Shown: one piece after another, positions 1-10,000 of the stretch
How positions within the stretch are numbered: the first letter of the stretch is position 1
Layout of the letters: each line of letters begins with the position of its first letter
Assembly (NCBI GenBank): GCA_022419385.1
Contig: JAJUBI010000007.1
Span: 2,451,768 to 2,515,767 of the forward strand
Origin: Paraconiothyrium sp. Pb-2020
Lineage: Eukaryota > Ascomycota > Dothideomycetes > Pleosporales > Didymosphaeriaceae
DNA: 64,000 bases
Reading direction: 5' to 3'
The notes under the pieces: model-generated
Seen by the model: only the letters and a program-made list of their open reading frames with translations
The model's database searches: none
What the model was told of the DNA's origin: nothing
Program-made: the position numbers and the translations under genes

Positions 1-291
1 GAGACAATATCAGCGCGAAGCAAGCGGGCGAGTGGGTCTCGCTGCCAAGGTATTCGACACGCCCGAAGCGACTGGGATGCTGCACTCTCAACTGCAGAGA
101 AGATCGCGAGCTACAGTCAGATAGCAGTGAAGGCTTGCAAGGAAGTCGTGAACAAGAGCCAGGAGCTCGGCATTCGGGACGGCGTCGATTTCGAGCGGAG
201 GATATTCCACGGACTTTTCGGTAGTAAAGATCAGACGGTTGGGATGACGGCGTTCGCGGATAAGAAGAAGCCGGAGTGGACGAACGAGTAG
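1..291 (+). CDS. Enoyl-CoA hydratase (crotonase family), C-terminal part, 5' cut by window, two apparent frameshifts
   Basis: This is the C-terminal end of a crotonase-fold enoyl-CoA hydratase, which hydrates 2-trans-enoyl-CoA in fatty acid beta-oxidation, probably in mitochondria. The tail reads ERRIFHGLFGSKDQTVGM and ends WTNE-stop at 289-291, typical of the fungal mitochondrial enzyme. Upstream, the conserved sequence continues only by changing frame twice. DNISAKQAGEW is read in one frame to about 35, GLAAKVFDTPEA in a second frame to about 70, and WDAALSTAEKIASYSQ in a third frame from 73. Each jump equals one missing base, the first in a G run. No splice signal fits, because the frames abut directly. 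Family assignment is firm. Whether the gene is broken or the sequence is wrong cannot be decided here. The gene converges on the next gene, with 226 bp between their stops. Confidence 0.85.
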   Translation, partial: ETISARSKRASGSRCQGIRHARSDWDAALSTAEKIASYSQIAVKACKEVVNKSQELGIRDGVDFERRIFHGLFGSKDQTVGMTAFADKKKPEWTNE

Positions 292-517
292 AAAATATGT
301 ACAACGAAATGGAAAAAACTAGGTGCTCATCGTAAAAGACGCCGTATATACATATGTGTATCTCACCACACGGTCTTGAGTCGACCTTTTCCCAACCTAG
401 AAGACATTATGCAGCATCCCATTCCCAGAATAATAGAGGGTATCCAAGCCATACACAAGAAACAAAATGCTAAGACGACAGCCATCCACCACTCTTTCTC
501 GCATCCTCCTCCCACGC

Positions 518-1597
518 CTACCGCGGCGAAGCAAGTCCTCCCATACTGACCCTATAGGTCGTATCCGCCGTTCGTGGCCTCTCGCCCTCTCTGTCCCCTA
601 ATCTTGACGGCGCCGGGGATCTGGGACTCGGTCGAGGGCTCCCAAAGGGCTGGGGGCTCATCATAGGGCTTTCGAGCTCAGCAGGCGCCTGGCGCAACCC
701 CGGCGAGCTCGAAGTGACCTCTGCAGGCAACTCAGAGTACCTCTGACTCGACCCAGCCGTGTAGTCTGCGGGAAGTTCTTGCGGCTCGCCCGTCTGCGCG
801 ACGGGCGTGTACTGGTGCTGTCCAAAAGCCGCAAATGGCGGGGGTTTGGGTGAGTTGTAGACGGGTGGTGCTGGCGTGCCGTCAGATAAAATTCCGAGTC
901 CCCGCTCTGGTGCTCCAGGAGAAAGGGTATTCGTACCTTCGGATATCGCAGAGTGGCGGTACTCGGTCTTCTCCTGGCCTGGGAACGCGGCTTGCGAAGA
1001 CGACGAAGTGGGCCTACCCCTTGTGCGCCGCTTCTTGAAAAGGCAGAATACGAGGATAGCAATGATTGCGACCACAGCGACTCCTCCGCCTACCGCAGCC
1101 CCTACAATGACGCCCGTGTGTGAGTGCCCACCTTCCGCTTCCGCCTCGCCCGTCGTGCCGTTCGCGCTGTACGCCTGCTGCAGACTTGCGGTATCAAGCA
1201 CAGCAGCTGTGAGATCGTTCTTGGGACACTTAGTGTCCGCGGTATTGCATGCATCGCTTTTACAGCAACCCCAGAAGGTGGTGTCGTTCTTCGGTATATT
1301 GACGCATGAGTGAAAGGTCGATGCCGCGCCACATGAGGGATCTGGCATGCTACCGTAGGCAGATGCATTGAAGGAGACAGGCGCGAGGTTGCCGAGTGCG
1401 CAGCCGCTGATGGTGCATGGATCGGTTTTGCAGCAGCCTACAAAGGGCGACCGATTTGAAGATGTGGCCGGGCAGGCGTACCATTTTGCACCCTCGTCCT
1501 TGCAGGTGGGATCGAAACGGTCGAGATCGGGGTTCGCCATGGTGGAAGTGCTCGCCTGGTGGATGCGAAGGTTAAAGCGCTGTTTCAGAGGTGACAC
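518..1597 (-). CDS. Cysteine-rich single-pass membrane protein, fungal family of unknown function
   Basis: A 359-residue single-exon protein. Methionine 20 (MANPDLDRFDP) may be the real start, since the first 19 residues look like leader. The N-terminal half has two similar cysteine modules: residues 32-66 with PFVGCCKTDPC and residues 89-118 with FWGCCKSDAC. A low-complexity Gly/Glu stretch follows, then one hydrophobic segment at about 161-187 and a basic stop-transfer run (KKRRTRGR). The rest is a Pro/Ser-rich, probably cytoplasmic tail. No cleavable signal peptide is evident, so insertion with the Cys domain outside is inferred from the positive-inside rule. The layout resembles a cell-surface sensor or wall-linked protein, but I know no assigned function for the family. 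Possible N-glycosylation sites are NAS, NDT and NGT. Confidence 0.75.
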   Translation of the reverse strand: MSPLKQRFNLRIHQASTSTMANPDLDRFDPTCKDEGAKWYACPATSSNRSPFVGCCKTDPCTISGCALGNLAPVSFNASAYGSMPDPSCGAASTFHSCVNIPKNDTTFWGCCKSDACNTADTKCPKNDLTAAVLDTASLQQAYSANGTTGEAEAEGGHSHTGVIVGAAVGGGVAVVAIIAILVFCLFKKRRTRGRPTSSSSQAAFPGQEKTEYRHSAISEGTNTLSPGAPERGLGILSDGTPAPPVYNSPKPPPFAAFGQHQYTPVAQTGEPQELPADYTAGSSQRYSELPAEVTSSSPGLRQAPAELESPMMSPQPFGSPRPSPRSPAPSRLGDREGERPRTADTTYRVSMGGLASPR

Positions 1598-2687
1598 GTT
1601 GGTATATCTCTTTCTGACTATGTGGTCTAAGGTGGAGCGGACAATGGGACTTTGGAGCAGCAGAATTCCTGGTACAAGTCGCAGTGCCCCGGTCTCGAGT
1701 GTCGATTGCCAAGTATTAGGTGCAATGAGGAGATGTTCAGAGAGTGACGGTGATAGTCATTAAAGTAAAATTAGAAATAGAATAGTCAAAGGAACAGTAA
1801 CAAAGGCGAGGAACGCGATCACCTCTCAACATTGCCCAGGACAGCGCGGGTTATTATGTAAAGGAAGAGGCTCAGCAACGCCCCGCCCCTTGTCTCCAAA
1901 GACAAAGGCAATCTGACCCGCACAGTATCTCAGCTGCCGAGCGGCCGTGGTGAAAAGGGCCCGTAATGGCGCACATGGCGTAGAATCATTGGCCTGAGGC
2001 ACGCACTGAGCGAGGCGGTTGGTGGACTGTGCGGTGAAGGATGGAATGTTCGAATGGGCAGCCGGATGCAGTAAGATGAATGTGCTGGATGTGGTTAAGA
2101 GAAGGTGAGAAGGGCCGGGGGCAGGGATGTGGTGGTGGCGCAGCGGATGCTCCCTTAGTTGCCCGCTGTGCGCCTTGGTCTCGGTTGAGGGTTTAGTCGT
2201 GCTGCAATGGTGATGAAATCCTCGAACTTCTTTCCGCCGGTTTGCAAGTGACAGTTCCATCTTCGCGCGACTTGGTGTGGTAGTTGTGCTGTGCGGGCGC
2301 GCGGTCAGCCAAAGGCAATGCCCAGCGTTCTATTTCAGCAGTACGATCAAACCCGGCTGAGCGCAGGTGCATGGGGGCCGTTGGAGCCAAGCGAGGTGGA
2401 GGCAAAGACCCGCCGCCTCCAGGGCCGTGGACGGTGTAAGCACACGTGACGAGTTTCGTGCCCAACATGTACCAGAATAGATGGCAGGATGTGCCTCGCT
2501 ACATTGTAGAGGAAGAGCGAGACCGCACTTCGATGCGTGTTCGTGGACGATGTCAACCAGCGTGAGCGCTGTGGAAGGCGCCATCCGCTTATCAGATCGA
2601 ACATCCTTGTCTCTGACGCGCACGCGGAGCACCGCATGATCTAAGGCTCACTCCCTCGCCCGGCGCACAGCATCCGTATCTCATGCC
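1598..2687. other. Divergent intergenic region
   Basis: About 1.1 kb lies between the starts of the Cys-rich membrane protein (-) and the ferric-reductase-like gene (+), so it should hold both promoters. ORFs of up to 144 codons exist here but show no recognisable domain or gene-like composition. I see no RNA gene or repeat. Confidence 0.5.
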
Positions 2688-4645
2688 ATGGCAGAAGAAC
2701 TGGCTATATGGCTTCGCAACGCTGTCCAGTCATCCTTGGACGAGTCGACCCTCGCTGTCGGTGCCACAAGCCGAGCCAACGCAAGTAATCCCGTCCCAGA
2801 TGACCCGGGCAAAGCACCACAATTCCGGAAGCTTGCCGAAGCAGTGCTGTACGGGAGGAAGGTCGTGAACACGTATAACCTCGTGCTGCTCGGAGTGTTA
2901 CTCGTCTTCACGCTATGGCACTGGGCCGAGAAGCTGGCGTTGCGCAAGAGATGGAGAGATGCCCGGAGAAGCGCGAAGCGAGACGAGAGCGCCGATGATA
3001 CTTGGTCCAGTTCGAGCAGTACTATTGAGGGCACTGCGTCACCCACAGATGCTTCGAGTAAGAAGGTGGACGATGTTGACGAGACGAGCCCCCTCCTTTC
3101 GACAAGGTCGTCGAGACAAGAATCCACAGTATTGTGGAAGCCATTCCACCTCCTCAGAGCGTTCCTGCTGTACCAGCCTCGACCTGTACCGATCATCGAC
3201 AAGACATTACCTACTAACGCTATATCGCTTCTCGTCTTCGCTTTCGTCACGCTAAACTTACTTTACAACCTCTATGGCATGACTTACGAACTACTGTACA
3301 TCTTTTCTTTCGCGGACCGATGCGGGCTCATCTTCTCCGCTAACCTTCCACTGCTGTATCTCCTCGCTGCCAAAACCCAGCCGCTGAAGTTTCTGACGGG
3401 ATACTCGTATGAGAGTTTGAACATCTTCCACCGGAGGGTGGGAGAGCTATTGCTTTGAGGCGTTTATGCATCTCGGTGGTAAGTGGCTCAGTTACTCCCC
3501 CACCTAATCCCTTTTATGATTCGTGCTAATCGTGGCTGAGCGCAGGGATGTCATCGTTTGGTTCTTTGCGCTCCGCAAAATCGGCTTCACCCTCGCCCGC
3601 TTCATCCTCAACAAAATCGTCATACTGGGTCTCTTAGCTTTCCTCTCTACCAAGTCCTCTTCATCACCTCCCTGGGCTCCTTCCGCAAGCGTATGTACGA
3701 GGTCTTCCTCACACTGCATATCTTCTTTCAGGTCATGGGGTTGACGTTCCTTTGGTTCCACTTTCACACTGCGAGGCCGTACGTTGGGCGGCCCTCGCCA
3801 TCTTCCTCAGCGATCGTGTTGTGTTCAGGCTATGGCTGAAGGCGACTACACATCTAGCAACCCTGGCCATCCTCGAGGACGGGGAAACAATCCTCGTATC
3901 CGCAAATTGGGACACCTCGACTCGGCAATCACTGCTTATGCCGAAGAGCATGGAGCATGGCTGGAAACCAAACGACCACGTTTTCCTCACTGTTCCAGCG
4001 CTATCGCGAAAACACACTTTGCAAGCCCATCCCTTCACAATCTTTTCCGCCGCACCAACCTTTCACACGAACAACGAGGGCGCACACGCGTGGTTCTCTC
4101 TCCTCATCCGCGCGCAAGGCAACGAAGGCTTCACGCGCCAGCTCCTCGACTACGCTCGGTCTCAAGGAAGTGCTAATATCCGCCTCGACGGACCGTACGG
4201 GTCCAGTCACGCCCTTGATATGCTGCGCGCTTCGGACACCGCTGTGGTGATAGCAGGTGGGTCTGGTATCGCAGTTGCATATCCTTTGCTCTACGCGCTG
4301 TTATGCCATACTACCACCCCTTCCGCCGATATCGAAGGTGGAAGCAAAAGGAGGAAAACCAAGCTTCTCTGGATCACGCACGAAGCTGCACACCACTCTT
4401 GGATTCCGAAGGATAAGTGGGCAGAGCTGGTGGAATGGGGATTAGAAGCTCACACTCCAACTGCGACGGCGGTGGCTGGTCGTCCAAACGTCCACTCTTC
4501 ACTTCGAAGCATGATAGACGGTGTTAGGACAGGCGTGGTCGTCAGTGGACCGGATGGGCTCGTACGAGACGTGAGAAATACGGTAGCTGGATTGTTATGT
4601 GCGGGTAAGGATGTGAAGGTGCAAGTTGAGAAATTTGGATGGTAG
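2688..4645 (+). CDS. Ferric-reductase-like transmembrane flavocytochrome (FRE family), several apparent frameshifts
   Basis: A membrane oxidoreductase of the ferric reductase family, moving electrons from NAD(P)H through FAD to two hemes and on to metal chelates. After a soluble N-terminus come TM helices. Two histidine pairs about 14 residues apart fit bis-heme ligation: FHRRVGELL to AFMH (near 3430-3470) and TLH to WFH (near 3710-3760). The flavin and nucleotide halves are intact: HPFTI (4030), GPYGSS (4195), AGGSGIA (4254) and a final VEKFGW. The usual CGP motif reads SGPDG here. One intron fits near 3473-3545. The frame must change at about 3450, 3551, 3648 and 3788 to keep conserved sequence such as WFFALRKIGFTLARFIL and VLFITSLGSFRKR. 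These look like single-base losses, one in a G run. The family call is firm; the exact substrate is unknown. Confidence 0.85.
3473..3545 (+). other. Probable intron of ferric-reductase-like gene
   Basis: The donor GTAAGT follows CTCGGTG and the acceptor GCGCAG precedes GGATGTC. Conserved membrane-helix sequence lies on both sides. The phase does not close without a nearby indel, so the boundaries are tentative. Confidence 0.55.
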
Positions 4646-5436
4646 GGTATGGAAGTACGGTATAGACATAGCGTGAGGTTCGACATGGTGAGTTGTGATG
4701 TTTCGTTGCCACGTGGGTTAAAGCGGCTTTGCATAGCGCAGTGTAAGGGCGGGACTACGAACGGGTCGGCAGGGGATGCACGGCAGGCTGGTGCAAGATC
4801 TTGCGGCTGAAGGGAGTCATGCAGAGTAGCATGCATGGAAACGTTGCACGACATTCAATCAGCGTATAGAGTACATAGTATAGAGGCGTACATGGAGGTT
4901 TGTGGGCTGGATTTAGCACATATATGTGGAATGCCAATAAAGCGTCGTCTTGTTATGCGAGCAGCCTTGTACAGTGAGATAAGACTTGCACTGATCCTAT
5001 TGTTCACATAGGGATGGGCCAACTGCCATAGACTAGCATAGCCCTCGCACGATCCACGACACCTCATCTGGGACCACAAACACGTTTTGCAAACATAGCA
5101 TCGAATCGCCCGTCTATCCTTGCTGAGTCCGCTAACATCGATGATTCATACACATAAGCATGATGTAAGATGATGGCAGGTGTACCACATGGAAGGCTAC
5201 AGCAGACCTAGGGGTTACGTCGTAAGAGCGTCTACGAGCGGAGCTGTCTCATCGAGGTATTGCATGTGGAGAGGGGGCGCGGACTACGTCATAGGGCCTC
5301 GCTGACGCGTTGGCCTAATATATAACGAGCGAGCAGCGCCATATCATACGATCACTATACCCCGAACAGTATTTTGGTCACGGCATTCGATTTAACACAC
5401 AACCCAGTTCTTCCAAGAGAATAATAAACAGTCAAA
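4646..5436. other. Intergenic region with promoter of the LEA-like gene
   Basis: No coding feature seen. The last 130 bp hold a TATA-like element (AATATATAAC near 5317) about 110 bp before the next start codon. An AGGGG stress-element-like pentamer lies at about 5271, in keeping with a stress-induced small protein, though this is inference. Confidence 0.45.
5317..5326 (+). promoter_or_regulatory. TATA-like box upstream of LEA-like gene
   Basis: AATATATAAC lies about 110 bp before the ATG at 5437. Spacing and sequence suit a core promoter TATA box, though chance occurrence cannot be excluded. Confidence 0.4.
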
Positions 5437-5887
5437 ATGTCCGACCAAAACCAGCAACAGCAGTCCAAGGGTACGTTTGCGCTGTTCATGCTTGTTTCCT
5501 CCATCTGAGCATAGATGTACTGACGCTGCAAAAGGTGTCTGGGGCTCCGCGACTGGCGGCCTGAGTATGCCCTCCTTCCATCTTGCTCCTGCCCCTTCGC
5601 TCACCTTATCTTTTCCCATCCTGTCTACACTTACTAATCTCCCCACAGGCAACACACTTGGCTCGGTAACCGACACAGTCGGCAAAGGCGTCGGCGGCGC
5701 GACCAACACACTCGGTAACACAGTGTCCGGGCTCGGCAAGGGCGTAGGCGACACTGTGACGGGTGTGACAGGTGGCTTGGGCGATACGACCAAGGCCGCT
5801 GGCGGGATGGTCAGCGATACGACCAAGGCGGGCGGGGAGGCCGTGGGCATCAAGAAGAATGAGCAGCAGCCGGGAGGACAGCAGTAG
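5437..5887 (+). CDS. Small LEA-like / hydrophilin repeat protein
   Basis: Three exons (5437-5470, 5535-5564, 5649-5887) give a 100-residue, highly hydrophilic protein. It starts MSDQNQQQQSKG and consists largely of short degenerate repeats of the type G-x-V-x-D-T-V-G-K-G, alternating Gly/Thr/Val with Lys/Asp, and ends in a Gln-rich tail. It lacks Cys, a signal peptide and any hydrophobic helix. This composition matches fungal LEA-like or conidiation/stress hydrophilins, which are thought to protect proteins or membranes during desiccation. Splice sites GTACGT/AAAAG, GTATGC/CCACAG close the frame exactly (303 bases). Function is inferred from composition only. A longer unspliced reading from an upstream ATG in the first intron is less likely because it lacks the repeat style. 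Confidence 0.7.
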
Positions 5888-7031
5888 AATGATCGTACGT
5901 GAGGACTAGGGCACCAGTCTGTTTAGTATGGCAATTGTGGCGTTACGGATATTGATCGAAACATGTATGGGGACTGCATGAATGAACATGAGATAAACCA
6001 TTGGGTTGCGATTCATCAATGACGAAAAGTAAAGGCCCTCGTAATAATTTAAATGTTACGTGCATCTTTCAGAGGATGCGTTCCTGCAAACTCAATATTC
6101 GCCGAACACGAGGCGCTGGAAAACGTTTCCTCAGTCACGACTATTTGTACTCCGGGATCGAAACAAAGACCCAGGATGTAGCCCATTACAAGGCGATATC
6201 TGGGTATTGGAAAAACACAAACTCTATAAGTCGCAATCTCTTACATCCACATAACCATAGACGAACAGTGTTGACAGAGTATTTTAGATTTGAACCAGAA
6301 TATGAACACTAAAAGATCTACACCTTGACCCTGCCTCGACAGAACCAAGTCGGATCCACCATCCAGTCCAGTCCAGTCCATACCATACCCACAATCATGC
6401 CGAAGCAAACGATGCATCTTTCGTCTCCCCACTTTCGAATGTGTAAGATTCGCAAGATGGTGGCTGGTTCATCGATGAACAGATGCGTCATTCTCACGGA
6501 GGATATCGCCCTCCAAAGCAAAAGTGAAGCTCCACCTCTAATACTCGCTAGGAAGTAAATGAACAATGGCGCAAAAAAGGAAAGAGAAACAAGTGAAATG
6601 AGATGAATCGACAGAACAAGCTGCCCAGAGAACCGCTTTGAAAGCGGTAGAGACTAAACATCTTGGGAAGTGCGGGAGGCGCTTCGCCCGGCGGGGGACG
6701 ACAGCGGTGATGGCCTCATAAGATCCAGTGACCGGAACGCCGTTTCAGAAAACCCCATGTACCGGAACGAGTCGTAATGCCAAATGATGCTGGGCTGAAA
6801 ACAAAGGGTCTTGCTCTCATACCTAGCTCTTTAGACAGCCGACCCAACGACTTGAAAAACTTTTGTATCCGTCGTGATGCCGAAGTAGAAACCCCGCAAA
6901 TGCTGAACAATGCGCGCAGAAGATGCCCCGTCTATGCAACACAAGATTAAATTATCGCGTGCGATGTCTAAGGGTATCGGTATGATAATCGCACGCGGTC
7001 GAAGAACGGCCGAAAGTCGTCATATATGAGA
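5888..7031. other. Intergenic region (convergent 3' ends)
   Basis: The 3' flanks of the LEA-like gene (+) and eIF4G (-). ORFs up to about 103 codons show no recognisable domain. A short (CCAGT)n-like run occurs near 6361-6380. No gene supported. Confidence 0.5.
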
Positions 7032-10000
7032 CTATTCGGATGGCTTGGCGTCGGCGGCAGATGCACCGGGCGCTGCCTTCGACTGTGGAGGAGACGTAGC
7101 CGGGGGCGGAGAAGAGACATCCTCCGCACCTTCGTTTTCGAGAGCCATGAGTGCACTATGCACAGTTAGTAATCATCCAATAGACAAGGTTCGTGCAACG
7201 TACCTGAAAGAATTTGCGTGGGACGTGGACTCCTTCTCCTTCTGCACAGGAGGGGTAGCTGTACGTGACGAGGCTCCCGACTCTGCACCTGCTCCAAAGG
7301 CTCCACCAGGACCAAGACCACGTCGTCCGCTGCCGGAGCGACCACCAAGCATGGAAGGGCCAATACCGCTACTATTGCGGCCAGATGAGCCCTTAGTCAA
7401 TTTCCGCAAATCGTCCATCGCGACGCGGCTGCCAAATTCCTGTGGAGGCGGGATTCCACCCCCAGAGAAGGATCGAGCATCACCACGGCCAGCCGGGAGG
7501 CGACCGCCACGCTGGTTAGCAGCTGATTGAGCGGCGGCCTGTTGAGCCGCTGCAGCCTCAGCGTGAATTTGCTGGATCGTCTTCGGTCCCTTATCAGCTT
7601 GCTTGTCGTGCCAGTTCGCCTTCCGTAAGTCGACGAGGTCAAGCAACATGAACCTGAGACGCGATGGCAGTGCCTCCATGTTCATGATTTTCTCAACACG
7701 TTCGAAGTATACAGACAGCATCTTTGGTCCAGCATCGGCTGTCGACATGGTTGCACCAACAGTGCGGAGCAACTTGACCAGACTCTCGATCGCGGACTCA
7801 TCGGGAAGGCCCTCAAAATCGAGAAGCTTGAGCACACACTCGTGCATGATACGCAAGGTAAGCATATTGAGCTTGTAAAGCTCACCGATGAACTGGATGA
7901 GACCGAGACCCTTACGCTTGGCAGCAGCGGCAATGTAGTACTCGTCGGAGAGCAAGGCTGCCTCTGTCTGGTCACCTTCGGGCTTCGCGGGCAGGTTGAC
8001 TTCCCAACCCTTCTCGAACTCTTCTTGGCAGCGGTTAAGGAGGTATTTCCTAAACAAGGCACCTCCAACGACAGGCTGGCCATGCTTATCTTTTACGTTC
8101 TCATCGCGAATAGCGGGGTCCATAGTGTTGAGCATTTTAAAGCAGAACTTCGCGTACATAGAAGACCAATGTTGCTCGTCACAGGCCTTTTCGAACGTGA
8201 GCTGAATGACTTGACGGAGGGTGCGGCCGTCATCTTCGTTTTTGCTCTGTGCCGCAATCTCCAGAATCTGGTCAGAGATCTTCTCGAACTTTTCGGGCGT
8301 CATCTTGTTGAGAGCGGCTTTAACCTTACGCTGGACCATATCAGGGGCCATGTGTCCTGCCATCTGCTGAGCAGCAGCAGCTGGCGCTTTGGAGTGCGGT
8401 GTCCAACCAGTAGACGATTTCTCGAGGGCCTTGATCTCCATACCGGAAGTCAGTGGCATTGAGGCTTCTTCCTTCTTGTTCGGGGCCTTGTCACCGCGGC
8501 GACTGCCGCGTCCACGAGAGCTACCGACGCGAGGAGAGTTAGGCGCCATGTTCATGTTCTGGAAAGAACTAGTGCGTGCCATTTGCACAGGGAAACCACC
8601 ACCAGCACGAGGAGGTCCTACCAACTGTGCGAGGGGGTTAGTCATTGTGCCTCCACGTTGTGCCGCTTCGAAGCGCTGGGCAGAGGTTGTGCCTGGTGGT
8701 AGAGTACGCCCAGTAGGGAAGGCACCCTGGAAGCTGCCCATAGGACCACCTAGTCCACCACGAGAGGGCTGTCGGCTACCCATACCTGATGGCTGACCAC
8801 GGGCAGACTTGGGGCCAGCAGACTCGGAAGAGTCGCCAACAGTCTCCTTGAGCTTGTTGTCCCAGTCGATAGAGGGCTTCTCTTTGAAAACATCTTGAAA
8901 TTGTAGCAAGAACGAGGGCTCGTACACCTTGCCCTTGGACTTCGTGCCCACGTTGAGAGCCGGATTAGGAGAAAGAATGCCCTCGGGGTATTTGACGAGC
9001 TCGCTCTGCACTTGAAGGAAGCGGGCCGACTTGAGCGACATCATACCTGGCGTCGGGGCAGGTGGCTCAACAGCCTTGGTAGTCTCCAGCTTCAGATGCG
9101 CGGGCTTCGGCTTGCCTGCTCCAGTTGGTTTGGCTTGCGTGGGCGGAGTGACAGTGGGCTCGGCTGGCGGCGCTGGGGTCTCCTCGGCTAGGTTGGCACC
9201 AGGCCCAAACATGGTGTTCTTCTTGAGGCTAGCGAATGCGTCACGGTTGGCCTTCTCGCGCTCTGCCTTTTGCTCGGGCGTTTCAGCCTCTCGAGCAGCC
9301 TCCCTCTCTTCAGCCTCACGCTCAGCTTGCTTCATCTTCTCGTCTGCTGCCTTCGCACGTTCGGCTTCGCGGGCCTTCTCAGCTTCGGCCTTGACCTTCC
9401 TTTCCTCGGCGTACTTGCGCTCACGCTCCTCTTCCTCTTTCTCGGCGCGCTCCATCTCTTCGATCATGCCTATATGTCGTTAGTAACTATTGCATTGCAC
9501 TCAGGTTGATGATACGTACGCTCCATCTCCTCATCCGCCTTGCGCTGTTCTTCCTCTGCCTTGCGCTTAGCCTCCTCTTCATCGTTCTTGGCGGCAGCTT
9601 CAGCAGCCTCCTTTTCTTTAGCGGCCTTCTCTGCTTCGGCCTTGGCTGCGGCTTCAGCTTCCTCCCTTGCCTTCTGTTCCTTTTCCTCGGCCTCCTTCGC
9701 TTCAGCTGCCTTCTTCTTGTCTTCATCCTCCTTCTGGCTATCACCTTTGAGTTGTTGCTGGAATTGTTTGATGAAGTCAGCCTTGACCTCGCTGGCCGAC
9801 TTAGTCTCACTGCGACTATGTGTAGACTCAGGACGGGGCGGAGGTGTAGGGGTAGCAACGATGGCAGGAGATTTGGAGGGCGCAGGCGGCGGAGCCGGCG
9901 ATGCGGGCTTCTTGCTGTTGTTGAAATCAACAACCTGGCCATCGACCGTCTTGATCACAATCGCCTTGCTCTTAGTCTTTGGCGGTATGGAGAAGGAAGA

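Noticed and set aside
6355..6385. CCAGT tandem run as a functional site
   Set aside because: Only about three to four short units; ordinary microsatellite-like sequence.
7842..8462. 206-codon forward ORF opposite the eIF4G MIF4G domain
   Set aside because: Antisense shadow of a strongly conserved domain.
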